From Halanaerobium saccharolyticum (GTDB lineage: Bacteria > Bacillota > Halanaerobiia > Halanaerobiales > Halanaerobiaceae), in the NCBI RefSeq assembly GCF_003053565.1, contig NZ_QAXS01000033.1:1-34754 (forward strand): DNA of 34,754 nucleotides, read 5' to 3'. Each line of letters opens with the position of its first letter. The stretch's first letter is position 1. The notes under the pieces were generated by a model. The model saw only the letters and a list, made by a program, of their open reading frames with translations. It searched no databases and was not told the origin of the DNA. Made by a program: the position numbers and the translations under genes. This document shows positions 5,979 through 16,908 of this stretch, piece after piece.

Positions 5979-7988
5979 ATGAAGAAATTTACAAAAGTAT
6001 TTTTTCTAACAGTTTTAATAATGAGTATTTCACTAACTGCTTTTGCTGGAGCTGGAGAAGAGGCTGCTAAAAATCCTGTATCAGGAATTGTACCATTTTC
6101 TGAATCTGGAATCACGGAATTTAACGAAGCACCTATGTTAAAAGAAAAAGTTGAAGCTGGTGAATTACCTCCGGTAGAAGAAAGACTACCTAAAGAACCG
6201 GTAGTTGTTCAGCCGGAAGAAGAAATCGGAAATTATGGCGGCAGCATGACCTTTACTCAGTTTGGACCTGAAGGTTTAGGGGTTAATGGTCATGTTTTAG
6301 TGGAAACACCTTTACTTAAAAATAGAGATTTTGACAACTTAATTACCATTCCAAACTTTGCTAAGGACTGGGAATACAGTGAAGATGGTAGAACATTTAC
6401 TCTTTATTTAAGAGAAGGAGTAAAATGGTCTGATGGTGATGACTTAACTACTGAAGATCTGCAGTTCTGGTATGAAGATATTTTACTTAACGAAAGTTTA
6501 ACAACTGCAGTACCTATTGCCTTCCGTCCTGGTGGAGAAATCATGGAATTAGAAATAGTAGACGAATATACAGCTAAGTTTACTTTTGCAATTCCTAACT
6601 ATAACTTCCACGAAGCTATGGATGCAACCTGGTATGCAGGTTTAGAATTCTTCCCACCTTCTCATTACATGAAGCAGTTCCATCTTGATTATAATGAAGA
6701 CGCAGATGAACTTGCTCAAGAAGAGGGTTTTGACAGCTGGATTCAGTATTTCAACAACAGACTGTCCTGGGAATTCTTTGATCCTAAGCCAGTTGGCAGA
6801 CCTGTATTATCTGCCTGGGTTCCTACACAGGTTACTTCAACCGGTAGAATTTACGAACGCAACCCATATTACTTTAAAGTAGATACTGAAGGTAATCAGC
6901 TGCCCTATATTGATGAGCAGAGAACTATTTACACTCCTGATGCACAGGCTAGACTAATGAATGTTTTATCAGGGGAAATTGACTATATCAGTTCTTTCTT
7001 ATCATTCTCAGATTACCCTACTCTGAAATCTAGTGAAGAAGATGGAAATTATAATGCCTGGATTGGTGACTCACTATGGGCCAGCAGAGTAACTTTCTCT
7101 GTTCAGCAGCAGCCTGTAAATGCAAAAGATATGTGGGAAATTCTGGGTGATGTAAGATTCCGTCAGGCTTTATCCTTAGCCTTAGATAGAAGTGAAATAA
7201 AAGAATTAGTATTTATGGGACAGGGTGAAGAAAGACAGCTTGCTTACCACCCGGGTACAGTTCCAGAAGAAGCTTATAATGAAGAATGGGCAACAGCTTA
7301 TGCTGAATATGATCCAGATAGAGCTAGAGAATTACTCGATGAAATGGGAGTTGTCGACCAGGATGGAGATGGCTGGAGAGAAAAACCTAATGGTGATGAC
7401 CTGTTACTGCAGCTTTTAGGTAACTCTTCTCGAGCAGTGGCTATGAACACAGCACAAATGGCTGAAGGATTCTGGAATGACATCGGAATTAATGTCAATT
7501 TTGATTCTGTAGAAGAAGGATTATTCTTTGCAGAGATCTGGGAAGGTAGAACACAGATTTCAACTACCTTTATGACAGGTTCTCTACCTCCATGGGATCA
7601 GTATGTACCTGCAGAAGATACATTTAACGGTTATGGTAACTGGTTCTTAGACTATGATCCTTATAATGGAACAAGAAAGCCTGCAGAAGAAATTCCTGAA
7701 GGCAGAAGAGAATTGGCTGTTGAGCCACCTGCAGATATCATTGAATGGTATGAAAATGGTCATATGATGGATCATGTTACTCCTGAAAGTCAGATTACTT
7801 TATTAAATTATATTGGTAATAAGATTGCAGAAGAAATTCCATCTATTGGAACAGTTGGTATGGCTGGACATGTTGGGGTATCTAAAAACGGTCTTAGAAA
7901 TGTAAGAAAAGTTGGAGATAACCCCAGTATTGGTGCTACCAGAAATGCATATGTTGAACAGTTCTACTGGGAAAATCCAGAAGAGTAA
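5979..7988 (+). CDS. Family-5 extracellular solute-binding protein (oligosaccharide/oligopeptide ABC importer)
   Basis: This periplasmic binding protein feeds the Opp/Dpp-type importer encoded next to it. The 669 residues begin with a signal peptide (MKKFTKVFFLTVLIMS, cut after AFA at about residue 23) with no lipobox Cys, so the protein is free in the periplasm of a diderm cell. The body is SBP_bac_5: the entry motif FAKDWEYSEDGRTFTLYLRE at about 129-148, then KWSDGDDLTTEDLQFW; FRQALSLALDR near 397. DQDGDGW (about 460) resembles a calcium-binding loop. The family is named for peptides, but in Thermotoga and relatives members carry oligosaccharides, and the downstream GH51/GH43 genes point to arabino-oligosaccharides; that substrate is inferred. 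The start has AAGGGAGAGG just upstream. It is the first gene of the operon. Confidence 0.93.
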   Translation: MKKFTKVFFLTVLIMSISLTAFAGAGEEAAKNPVSGIVPFSESGITEFNEAPMLKEKVEAGELPPVEERLPKEPVVVQPEEEIGNYGGSMTFTQFGPEGLGVNGHVLVETPLLKNRDFDNLITIPNFAKDWEYSEDGRTFTLYLREGVKWSDGDDLTTEDLQFWYEDILLNESLTTAVPIAFRPGGEIMELEIVDEYTAKFTFAIPNYNFHEAMDATWYAGLEFFPPSHYMKQFHLDYNEDADELAQEEGFDSWIQYFNNRLSWEFFDPKPVGRPVLSAWVPTQVTSTGRIYERNPYYFKVDTEGNQLPYIDEQRTIYTPDAQARLMNVLSGEIDYISSFLSFSDYPTLKSSEEDGNYNAWIGDSLWASRVTFSVQQQPVNAKDMWEILGDVRFRQALSLALDRSEIKELVFMGQGEERQLAYHPGTVPEEAYNEEWATAYAEYDPDRARELLDEMGVVDQDGDGWREKPNGDDLLLQLLGNSSRAVAMNTAQMAEGFWNDIGINVNFDSVEEGLFFAEIWEGRTQISTTFMTGSLPPWDQYVPAEDTFNGYGNWFLDYDPYNGTRKPAEEIPEGRRELAVEPPADIIEWYENGHMMDHVTPESQITLLNYIGNKIAEEIPSIGTVGMAGHVGVSKNGLRNVRKVGDNPSIGATRNAYVEQFYWENPEE

Positions 7989-8052
7989 ACTGCATTATCT
8001 GAAGACAGCTAATATAAAATAATATAAAAGCTGATTTAGACCAATCTAAATT

Positions 8053-8103
8053 ATTCCAGATACTAAATATATTTTACGATTTAGTATCTGGAATTTATTT
8101 TAC
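8053..8103 (+). terminator. Terminator-like hairpin between binding protein and permease
   Basis: A perfect 16-bp stem (8053-8068 with 8079-8094) with a 10-base loop is followed by a T-rich stretch (TTATTTTAC). It lies between the first gene and the permease of the same operon. Partial termination or 3'-end protection here would give more binding protein than permease. Confidence 0.75.
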
Positions 8104-8146
8104 AAATTTAAAATTATTTTAAGCTGATTTTAAAGGAGGGAAAATA

Positions 8147-9130
8147 TTGTTAAGTTATATTTTAAGAAGAACAATGATTATGATTCCAATGATTATTTTA
8201 ATTTCTATGGTTTCATTTTTAATTATAACTTTACCACCGGGAAGTTACATAGATTCTTATCTTGCTAATTTACAGAGAATGGGTGGAGAAGTTGAACAAA
8301 GCCGGGCTGACGCTCTGGCAGATCGTTATGGTTTAAATGATCCAATTTATGAACAGTACTGGAAGTGGGTTAAAGGCTTTCCAAGTGGAAATTTTGGGAT
8401 GGTCTTCAGTGAAGAAAGGCCGGTTATGGATGTAATTCAGGAGCGAATAGGTTTTACAATTTTAATTTCAGTTTTAACCTTATTATTTACCTGGATCTTA
8501 TCAATTCCCATTGGTATTTATTCAGCCGTCAAACAGTATTCTTTTGGAGATTATTTCTTTACTTTTTTTGGTTTTTTAGGAGTTTCAATTCCAAACTTTT
8601 TACTGGCGATAATAATCATGTTTACGGGATTAAGATTCTTTGGAGTTAATTTATCCGGTTTAATGCCTGCAGCCTATATGGGTGAACCCTGGACTCTGGC
8701 AAAAATAGCAGAGGTTCTAAAGCGGATCTGGGTTCCAGTTGTGGTGGTTGGAACAGCAGGAATGGCCGGTTTAATCCGAATAATGAGAGCTGAAATGCTG
8801 GATCAATTACGTCAACCATATATTCAGATGGCTCGTTCTAAGGGTGTAGATGAGATTAAAGTAATTATTAAATATGCAGCCAGAATTGCTGTTAACCCTT
8901 TAATTAGTACAGTTGGCTGGTTATTACCGCAGATTATCTCTGGAGGAACAATTGCCGGTATTGTACTTGGACTCCCTACTCTTGGACCAAAATTATATGA
9001 TGCTTTAAAAATACAGGATATGTATTTAGCCGGAACAATTATTTTTATAAATATTGTTTTAATCTTAATCGGTACTTTATTATCTGATATTTTACTTGCT
9101 TTAGTTGATCCCCGAATTCGTTATGATTGA
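8147..9130 (+). CDS. ABC transporter permease, DppB/OppB type
   Basis: This inner-membrane subunit has 327 residues and about six membrane helices, the first near residues 8-30 (MIIMPMIILISMVSFLIITL region of the DppB family). The family's periplasmic segment YGLNDPIYEQYWKWVKG follows at about 64-80, and the EAA coupling loop lies near 235-270 (ARSKGVDEIKVIIKYAARIA), which docks onto the ATPases. It starts at TTG 8147 with AGGAGGG six bases upstream. It pairs with the permease 29 bases downstream. Family and role are clear; the sugar substrate is inferred from the operon. Confidence 0.93.
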   Translation: MLSYILRRTMIMIPMIILISMVSFLIITLPPGSYIDSYLANLQRMGGEVEQSRADALADRYGLNDPIYEQYWKWVKGFPSGNFGMVFSEERPVMDVIQERIGFTILISVLTLLFTWILSIPIGIYSAVKQYSFGDYFFTFFGFLGVSIPNFLLAIIIMFTGLRFFGVNLSGLMPAAYMGEPWTLAKIAEVLKRIWVPVVVVGTAGMAGLIRIMRAEMLDQLRQPYIQMARSKGVDEIKVIIKYAARIAVNPLISTVGWLLPQIISGGTIAGIVLGLPTLGPKLYDALKIQDMYLAGTIIFINIVLILIGTLLSDILLALVDPRIRYD

Positions 9131-9159
9131 TTAACTGAAGTTAGAAAGGAGGAAATTTA

Positions 9160-10293
9160 GTGAATAACCCTAAAAAACAAGAAAAAATTACAAAAGATAC
9201 AGAAATTACTATGGGAGATCCCTTTAAAGCAAAATCTCACTGGCAGCTGATGTGGCAGGAGTTTAAAAATCATAAACTTGCCATGGGTGGAATTGTAGTT
9301 TTAATAATTTTATATGTAAGTGCACTTTTTGCAGGTTTTTTAACTCCCTATAATCCAAATGAAAGATTTTCTGAATACCAGAACATTGCTCCTCAGACAA
9401 TTAAATTCATCGATGAAGACGGCCTTTCTGCTCCTTATGTCCACCCAGTTGTTGGTGAAAGAAATATGGAGACACTGGCCATGGAATATACAGTAGATGA
9501 GAGTCAGAAAATACCCGTTGATTTTATTTATCGTACAGAAGATACATATAAATTTATGGGTCTATTCGAAACAAATCTCAAGCTTTTTGGTTCAGCTGAA
9601 ACTCAAATCTTTCTCTTTGGAACTGATGGACTGGGAAGAGATGTTTTCAGCAGAACTATTCACGGTGCTCGCCTGTCACTGACAGTTGGACTAATCGGTA
9701 TATCTGTCAGCCTTGTTTTAGGTTTACTGCTGGGAGGTATCTCTGGTTACATGGGCGGTATGGTTGATAACTTTATTCAGAGAGTGATTGAGTTTACTTT
9801 AGCTATTCCTAAAATCCCACTCTGGATGGGGCTTGGTGCTGCTTTACCACAGGACTGGACTGTTATCCAGGTTTATTTTGCAATTACAGTTATTTTATCT
9901 CTAACAGGCTGGGTAGGAATGGCACGTGTACTAAGAGGTCAGATACTTTCCTTAAAAGAAGAAGACTTTGTTAAGGCAGCCAGAGCAGCTGGTGCTAAAG
10001 GTGGAAGAATTATTTCTAAGCATTTACTTCCCAACTGTATGAGTTATATTCTGGTTAACCTGACCCTTGCAATTCCTGGCATGATTATTGGTGAGACTGC
10101 ACTCAGTTTCTTAGGTTTAGGACTTAGACCACCTGCAGTTAGCTGGGGTGTTTTACTTCAGGAAGCACAAAATGTACGAGCTGTAGCTGATTATCCCTGG
10201 TATTTTATACCCGGTATTTTTGTTATCATTGCTGTGCTGGCATTTAACTTTGTTGGTGATGGCTTAAGAGATGCTGCAGATCCATATCATTAA
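9160..10293 (+). CDS. ABC transporter permease, DppC/OppC type, with extended periplasmic loop
   Basis: This second permease has 377 residues and starts at GTG 9160 with AAAGGAGG seven bases upstream. After a charged cytoplasmic tail, the first helix lies at about 41-64. The family motif FGTDGLGRDVFSR (about 150-162) precedes the remaining helices, and the EAA loop is near 270-290 (KAARAAGAKGGRIISKHLLP). Between helix 1 and the GTD motif there are about 85 residues, clearly more than the usual 30-40 of DppC; the extra part is soluble and would sit in the periplasm against the binding protein. Longer loops of this sort occur in other Opp-type sugar permeases. Confidence 0.92.
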   Translation: MNNPKKQEKITKDTEITMGDPFKAKSHWQLMWQEFKNHKLAMGGIVVLIILYVSALFAGFLTPYNPNERFSEYQNIAPQTIKFIDEDGLSAPYVHPVVGERNMETLAMEYTVDESQKIPVDFIYRTEDTYKFMGLFETNLKLFGSAETQIFLFGTDGLGRDVFSRTIHGARLSLTVGLIGISVSLVLGLLLGGISGYMGGMVDNFIQRVIEFTLAIPKIPLWMGLGAALPQDWTVIQVYFAITVILSLTGWVGMARVLRGQILSLKEEDFVKAARAAGAKGGRIISKHLLPNCMSYILVNLTLAIPGMIIGETALSFLGLGLRPPAVSWGVLLQEAQNVRAVADYPWYFIPGIFVIIAVLAFNFVGDGLRDAADPYH

Positions 10294-10333
10294 TACTGCA
10301 GAAATATTGCAGATAAAGGCGGGATAAATAATT

Positions 10334-11347
10334 ATGAAAAATAATGATATATTACTGGAAGTTGATAATTTAAGAACTTATTTTGATACAAGAAGAGGAC
10401 TTGCCAAAGCGGTTGATGGTGTAAGTTTTGATCTATATAAAGGAGAAACTCTAGGTATAGTTGGAGAAAGTGGCTGTGGTAAGAGTATTACTTCACTTTC
10501 TATTCTAAATCTTGTTCCCCAGCCTAAGGGTAAAATCCACGGGGGAGAGATCAAACTGCACCGCGAAGATGAAGTTGTTGATATAGCAAAACTCAAAAGA
10601 ACAGGAAAGAAGATGAAAGATATTCGGCGCAAAGATTCAGCTATGATTTTTCAGGATCCGATGTCATCTTTGAGTCCTGTTTATACAGTCGGCTCTCAAA
10701 TTATGGAGGGAATTATGCTCAGCCATGATGTGGATAAAGTTGAAGCCAGAGAAATGGCGATAGAAATGCTGAGGAAGGTAGGTATTTCTCCAGCAGAACA
10801 GAGAATCAATGATTATCCCTATCAGCTGAGTGGAGGAATGAATCAGCGGGCAATGATTGCTGTTGCTTTAGCTTCCAATCCCAACCTGCTGATTGCTGAT
10901 GAGCCAACAACTGCGCTTGATGTTACAGTAGAAGCTCAGATTTTAGAATTAATGGCAGAGCTACAGCAGGAATATCAGATGTCAATTATGTTTATTTCTC
11001 ATGATCTGGATGTAATTGGTGAAATTTCAGATCGAGTTGTAGTTATGTATACAGGTAAGGTAGTAGAAGTAGCAGAGGTAGAAGAATTATTTTACAATCC
11101 TTCTCACCCTTATACTCAGGGGCTGCTGCAGTCCATTCCGAAGATTGGGCGCAAAAAAGAATTAAAACCAATCAGCGGCTCAGTACCTCAGATCTATAAT
11201 CTGCCAGATGCCTGTCATTTTGCACCACGCTGTCCGCACAGAATGGATATCTGTACTAAAAAAGAACCACCAACTTTTGACTTAGGCGGCGGCCACCAGG
11301 CAAAATGCTGGCTTTATGAGGAAGGAGGAGAAAATAATGAAGGATGA
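10334..11347 (+). CDS. ABC transporter ATPase, DppD/OppD type
   Basis: This is one of two cytoplasmic motor subunits of the importer, 337 residues. The Walker A motif GESGCGKS is at about 44-51, the Q-loop at [12 protein letters not shown], the ABC signature LSGGMNQR near 165, Walker B LLIADEPTTALD near 186, and the switch His in FISHDLD. The C-terminal oligo_HPY tail is present with its Cys cluster (CHFAPRCPHRMDIC ... C). The ATG at 10334 is preceded by a modest GGCGGG. It overlaps the next gene by 11 bases, so the two ATPases are translationally coupled. Confidence 0.95.
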   Translation: MKNNDILLEVDNLRTYFDTRRGLAKAVDGVSFDLYKGETLGIVGESGCGKSITSLSILNLVPQPKGKIHGGEIKLHREDEVVDIAKLKRTGKKMKDIRRKDSAMIFQDPMSSLSPVYTVGSQIMEGIMLSHDVDKVEAREMAIEMLRKVGISPAEQRINDYPYQLSGGMNQRAMIAVALASNPNLLIADEPTTALDVTVEAQILELMAELQQEYQMSIMFISHDLDVIGEISDRVVVMYTGKVVEVAEVEELFYNPSHPYTQGLLQSIPKIGRKKELKPISGSVPQIYNLPDACHFAPRCPHRMDICTKKEPPTFDLGGGHQAKCWLYEEGGENNEG

Positions 11348-12377
11348 TCAGTTGATTTTAAAGGTTAATGACCTGAAAAAATACTTTCCAGTTAAAAAAG
11401 GTATCTTCAGAAAAGTAGTCGGCCAGGTTAAGGCTGTAGATGGTGTCAGCTTTACTTTAAAAGAGGGAGAAACCCTCGGTCTGGTTGGAGAATCTGGCTG
11501 TGGAAAATCTACTACTGGAGAAACACTAATGAAACTTGTTGAACCAACAGCTGGAACAATTGAATATAAAAATGAAGCTGGTGACTGGAGAGATTTAACT
11601 AAAATTGATGATCAGGAATTTTATTCATATAAAAAGGACATTCAGATGATTTTTCAGGACCCGATGTCCTCTTTAAATCCAAGAATGTCTGTCAGAGATA
11701 TTATCGTTGAACCACTTGAAATCCACGGAATCGGCACTAAAGAATCACGAACAGAAATGGCTAAGGATCTTTTAGATCAGGTTGGATTAAGTGAGTTTTT
11801 CTTAAACCGCTATCCACATGAGTTTAGCGGCGGTCAGCGTCAGCGGATTGGTATTGCCAGAGCTTTAACTTTAAATCCAAGAATTATAGTCTGTGATGAG
11901 CCGGTTTCTGCCCTCGATGTTTCAGTTCAGGCTCAGATTTTAAATATTTTAGAGTCACTGCAGGAAGAGATGGGTTTAACCTATATCTTTATTGCTCATA
12001 ACTTAAGTGTGGTTGAACATATCAGTGATCGAGTAATGGTTATGTATCTGGGGAAAATTGTGGAGATTGCTTCAGCTGATGACCTCTATGATAATCCTCT
12101 ACATCCATATACAGAAATTTTACTGCAGTCAATTCCGGAGGGTGATCCAAGATCTAAAAAGAAGAGGGGAAAAATTGATGGAATTGTTCCTGATCCTTCT
12201 AATCCTCCCAGCGGCTGTAATCTTCACCCCCGCTGTCCTTACGCGGAGGATATCTGTCAAAAGGAAGAACCACCTTTAAAGATAATTGACGAAGATAGAG
12301 AACATTTTGCAGCCTGTCATTTTGCAGAAAAACTTGAGCTGGCAGGTTATAGTGATTTAGTTGAAAAGAAAGCATAG
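11337..12377 (+). CDS. ABC transporter ATPase, DppF/OppF type
   Basis: This partner ATPase of the preceding gene has 346 residues. Walker [11 protein letters not shown]-loop [12 protein letters not shown], signature FSGGQRQR, Walker [13 protein letters not shown] and switch His in IAHNLS are all present, with the oligo_HPY tail and its Cys cluster ([14 protein letters not shown]). The frame is open from 11316, but AAGGAGG at 11322-11328 lies inside that extension and serves the ATG at 11337, which starts [12 protein letters not shown]. The gene's first 11 bases overlap the end of the previous one. Confidence 0.95.
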   Translation: MKDDQLILKVNDLKKYFPVKKGIFRKVVGQVKAVDGVSFTLKEGETLGLVGESGCGKSTTGETLMKLVEPTAGTIEYKNEAGDWRDLTKIDDQEFYSYKKDIQMIFQDPMSSLNPRMSVRDIIVEPLEIHGIGTKESRTEMAKDLLDQVGLSEFFLNRYPHEFSGGQRQRIGIARALTLNPRIIVCDEPVSALDVSVQAQILNILESLQEEMGLTYIFIAHNLSVVEHISDRVMVMYLGKIVEIASADDLYDNPLHPYTEILLQSIPEGDPRSKKKRGKIDGIVPDPSNPPSGCNLHPRCPYAEDICQKEEPPLKIIDEDREHFAACHFAEKLELAGYSDLVEKKA

Positions 12378-12413
12378 TAAAAAAATATTATTAAGAGAAG
12401 GGAAGAAGAGTAG

Positions 12414-13922
<1,509 letters not shown>

Positions 13923-13938
13923 ATAATGAAATATAAAA

Positions 13939-14017
13939 GGTTATCAGCTTTTTATATAGAAATAAAATAATAATGAAAAATCTTTCTATTTGAAATATTT
14001 ACTCGAAGCTGATAGCC
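13939..14017 (+). promoter_or_regulatory. Intercistronic stem-loop between GH51 and GH43 genes
   Basis: GGTTATCAGCTT (13939-13950) pairs with AAGCTGATAGCC (14006-14017), 11 of 12 plus one G-U, and a second stem inside it pairs ATAGAAA (13956-13962) with TTTCTAT (13983-13989). A T-rich run follows at 14018-14036, just before the ribosome site of the next gene. It could be a partial terminator or an RNA-processing or stability element. Confidence 0.55.
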
Positions 14018-14052
14018 TGTTTTATTATTTAAATTTCCGGGAGGTAATATTG

Positions 14053-15375
14053 ATGACAAATAAATTATTTGACTTAAATATTGAATTGAAAGGCGATTTA
14101 AAGGCACATGATCCGGCACTGGTAAAAGAAAATGATCAGTGGTATTTGGTCCATACAGGTAAGGGAATTGGGTTTAAATCTTCTAATAACTTAAGTGAAT
14201 GGCACAGTCAGGATTCAATTTTAAATGAAGCACTTTCCTGGTGGGGCGATTATGTAGAAAATTTTGACCGCGAAAATGATGCCTGGGCTCCGGATCTTGA
14301 ATATTTTAATGGCAAATGGTGGCTTTATTATTCTGTTTCAGAATTTGGAACTAAAAATTCTTTAATCGGACTGCTTTCAGCAGAAAGTATAGAAGCTGCA
14401 GACTGGCAGGATGAAGGACTTGTAATAACTTCTACTCAGGGCCAGGATTTTAACAGTATTGACCCCAATCTTTTTATAGATCCAGAGGGAAAACCCTGGC
14501 TTGTTTTTGGTTCCTGGTTTGATGGAATAAAGCTGACAGAATTAAATAAAGAAACAATGAAACCGGAAGGTGAAATTTATTCTTTAGCCCACAGGATGGT
14601 AGGGAAAAGGCCGGCAGGTATTGAAGCACCTACTTTAACCTATAAAGATGGCTATTATTATCTTTTTGCCTCGATTGACCACTGCTGTCGGGGAAATAAA
14701 AGTGACTATAAAATTGCCTGCGGTAGAGCTGAATCAATAACCGGTCCCTATTATGATCAGGATGGGACTTCCTTAATGGATAAAGGGGGCAGTATCTTAG
14801 CTGCTGCTGATCGAGAATTCACAGGATATGGTGGTCAGGATCTATTCGAAAATAAATACTTAGTCCATCATGCCTACCACCGCCACAGCGGGGAATATAG
14901 ATTTTTTATTAAGGAACTCGATTGGGAAGACGGCTGGCCCAAAATAAAAAATTATGATTTAAAAATTAATTCATATTATAAGCTTAAAAATTTAGAAAAT
15001 CAGAAAACTGCAGCAGTAGAAGCTGCCAAAACTGAAGCCAGAGCCAGAATTATCTGTAATAACAATCAAAAGGCCCATACCAATCACTGGCTGATCTATC
15101 CGATAGATGCCGAATATTACAGGATTCAAAACAGAAATAGTCTCCTATATCTAGAAGTAGGAGATGCTGATAAATCTGATGGTGCCGATATTCAGCAGTG
15201 GAGTAATACCCGCCATATCTGTCAGGAATGGGAACTGATTAATTTAAGAGATAATATCTATAAAATTATAAATCGAAATAGCGGTAAAGCTTTAACTAAA
15301 TTGGAAGATGATTATTTAGTTCAAAAAGAGGATCAAGATTTAGACAGTCAGAAGTGGAAACTGGATTCTTTATAA
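14053..15375 (+). CDS. GH43 endo-arabinanase-like enzyme with C-terminal ricin-type lectin domain
   Basis: The enzyme is predicted to cleave alpha-1,5-arabinan chains by inversion. The start is ATG 14053, eight bases after GGGAGG; a longer frame from 13990 would read through the ribosome site and the hairpin. Of 440 residues, about 10-300 form the five-bladed GH43 propeller with all three acids: Asp20 (AHDPAL), Asp137 (SIDPNL) and Glu191 (GIEAPT). The segment IDHCCRGNKSDYKIACGRAE is typical of the arabinanase branch. Residues about 305-440 look like a ricin B/CBM13 domain (ADIQQWS, EWELI, YKIINRNSGKAL, QKWKL), probably binding sugar. There is no signal peptide, so it would act on imported oligomers. 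Exo- rather than endo-action cannot be excluded. Confidence 0.88.
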   Translation: MTNKLFDLNIELKGDLKAHDPALVKENDQWYLVHTGKGIGFKSSNNLSEWHSQDSILNEALSWWGDYVENFDRENDAWAPDLEYFNGKWWLYYSVSEFGTKNSLIGLLSAESIEAADWQDEGLVITSTQGQDFNSIDPNLFIDPEGKPWLVFGSWFDGIKLTELNKETMKPEGEIYSLAHRMVGKRPAGIEAPTLTYKDGYYYLFASIDHCCRGNKSDYKIACGRAESITGPYYDQDGTSLMDKGGSILAAADREFTGYGGQDLFENKYLVHHAYHRHSGEYRFFIKELDWEDGWPKIKNYDLKINSYYKLKNLENQKTAAVEAAKTEARARIICNNNQKAHTNHWLIYPIDAEYYRIQNRNSLLYLEVGDADKSDGADIQQWSNTRHICQEWELINLRDNIYKIINRNSGKALTKLEDDYLVQKEDQDLDSQKWKLDSL

Positions 15376-15411
15376 AACTAAGAGCTGATTATATGACGAG
15401 GAGTGGCAAGT

Positions 15412-16896
15412 ATGAATAAATTAAATATTAACTTAGACGAAAAGAAAGAAAAGATAAATAAAAATATTTACGGACATTTTGCTGAACACCTGGGTAGATG
15501 TATTTATGAGGGTTTTTGGGTTGGAGAAGATTCTGAGATTCCTAACCAAAACGGAATTAGAACAGATGTAGTTGAAGCACTGAAAGCGATTGATATCCCA
15601 GTTTTAAGATGGCCTGGTGGCTGTTTTGCTGATGAATATCACTGGAAAGATGGTGTTGGCCCCAGAGAAGAAAGAGCAACAATTGTTAATACTCACTGGG
15701 GTAATGTAACTGAAAATAACCATTTTGGAACTCACGAATTTATGAAATTATGTGATCTTCTTGATGCTGAGCCATATATATCCGGTAATGTAGGCAGTGG
15801 TACGATTAGAGAAATGCAGGAATGGGTAGACTATATTACCCATGATGGTGAGTCTCCTATGTCAGACTGGAGAAAAGAAAACGGCCGAAAAGAACCCTGG
15901 CATTTAAAATATTTTGGTGTTGGTAATGAAAACTGGGGCTGTGGTGGTAACATGAGGCCCGAATATTATGCAGATCAGTACCGAAATTACCAGACCTATG
16001 TCCGCAGTCACGGGGATAATGAAATTTTCAAGATTGCCTGTGGAGCTAATGTAGATGATTATAACTGGACCGAAGTTTTAATGAAAAATGCAGCCCGCCA
16101 GATGGACGGCCTAAGTCTTCATTATTATACAATTCCCGGTGATTTCTGGGAAGGAAAGGGTTCAGCTACTGATTTTAAAGAAGATGAATGGTTTATCACT
16201 TTAAAGAAAGCTCTTAAAATGGATGAACTGATTAAAAAACACGGTGCAATTATGGATCAGTATGACCCGGAAAAAAGAATTGCTATGATTGTTGATGAAT
16301 GGGGAGCCTGGTATGATGTTGAGCCCGGTACTAATCCCGGCTTTTTATATCAGCAGAATACACTGCGGGATGCACTGATTGCTGGAGTAACTTTAAATAT
16401 TTTTAACCAGCATGCTGACCGCGTCAAAATGGCCAATATTGCCCAGACTAACAATGTTCTGCAGGCAATGATTTTAACTGATGAGGAAGATATGATCTTA
16501 ACTCCGAGCTACCACGTGTTTGAAATGTATAAAGTTCATCAGGATGCAGATCTACTGCACTTTGATCTAAAAAGTGAAAATTACAAATTTGAAGATCAGG
16601 AAATTCCAGCCCTAAATGCTTCTGCTTCTGTTAATGAAGCAGGCGAAGTTAATATTACTGTCTGTAATTTAGATCCCAATAAAGAGATCGAATTAGATAC
16701 AAACTTATTTGCAGACAAGCTGAACCTATCTCAGGTTAAGGCCAGAGTTTTAACTGCAGATAAATTAAATGCCCACAACAGTTTTGAAAATCCAGAAAAT
16801 TTAAAGCCGCAGGAATTAAAAGCAGTAGAACTAGCTGACAATCAACTCAAGGCAAAACTACCGGCTGCTTCTGTAACTTTAATTACTTTAAACTAG
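15412..16896 (+). CDS. Alpha-L-arabinofuranosidase, GH51 (second, distinct type)
   Basis: This second cytoplasmic GH51 enzyme has 494 residues from ATG 15412, which has GAGGAG eight bases upstream; a GTG at 15403 overlaps that ribosome site and is rejected. The acid/base Glu173 is in [10 protein letters not shown] and the nucleophile Glu296 in VDEWGAWYD. The family's [18 protein letters not shown] is at 68-85, and [12 protein letters not shown] follows the nucleophile. It is clearly divergent from the enzyme at 12414 (GNENW against GNEMD), so the two probably differ in linkage or chain-length preference, for example side-chain against main-chain arabinose; which does which cannot be read from sequence. 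It is 36 bases after the GH43 gene. Confidence 0.95.
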   Translation: MNKLNINLDEKKEKINKNIYGHFAEHLGRCIYEGFWVGEDSEIPNQNGIRTDVVEALKAIDIPVLRWPGGCFADEYHWKDGVGPREERATIVNTHWGNVTENNHFGTHEFMKLCDLLDAEPYISGNVGSGTIREMQEWVDYITHDGESPMSDWRKENGRKEPWHLKYFGVGNENWGCGGNMRPEYYADQYRNYQTYVRSHGDNEIFKIACGANVDDYNWTEVLMKNAARQMDGLSLHYYTIPGDFWEGKGSATDFKEDEWFITLKKALKMDELIKKHGAIMDQYDPEKRIAMIVDEWGAWYDVEPGTNPGFLYQQNTLRDALIAGVTLNIFNQHADRVKMANIAQTNNVLQAMILTDEEDMILTPSYHVFEMYKVHQDADLLHFDLKSENYKFEDQEIPALNASASVNEAGEVNITVCNLDPNKEIELDTNLFADKLNLSQVKARVLTADKLNAHNSFENPENLKPQELKAVELADNQLKAKLPAASVTLITLN

Positions 16897-16908
16897 GTGG
16901 GGCTAAAA

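Noticed and set aside
13990-14052. Extended N-terminus of the first GH43 enzyme
   Set aside because: These codons cover the intercistronic hairpin and the GGGAGG ribosome site; family similarity begins after ATG 14053.
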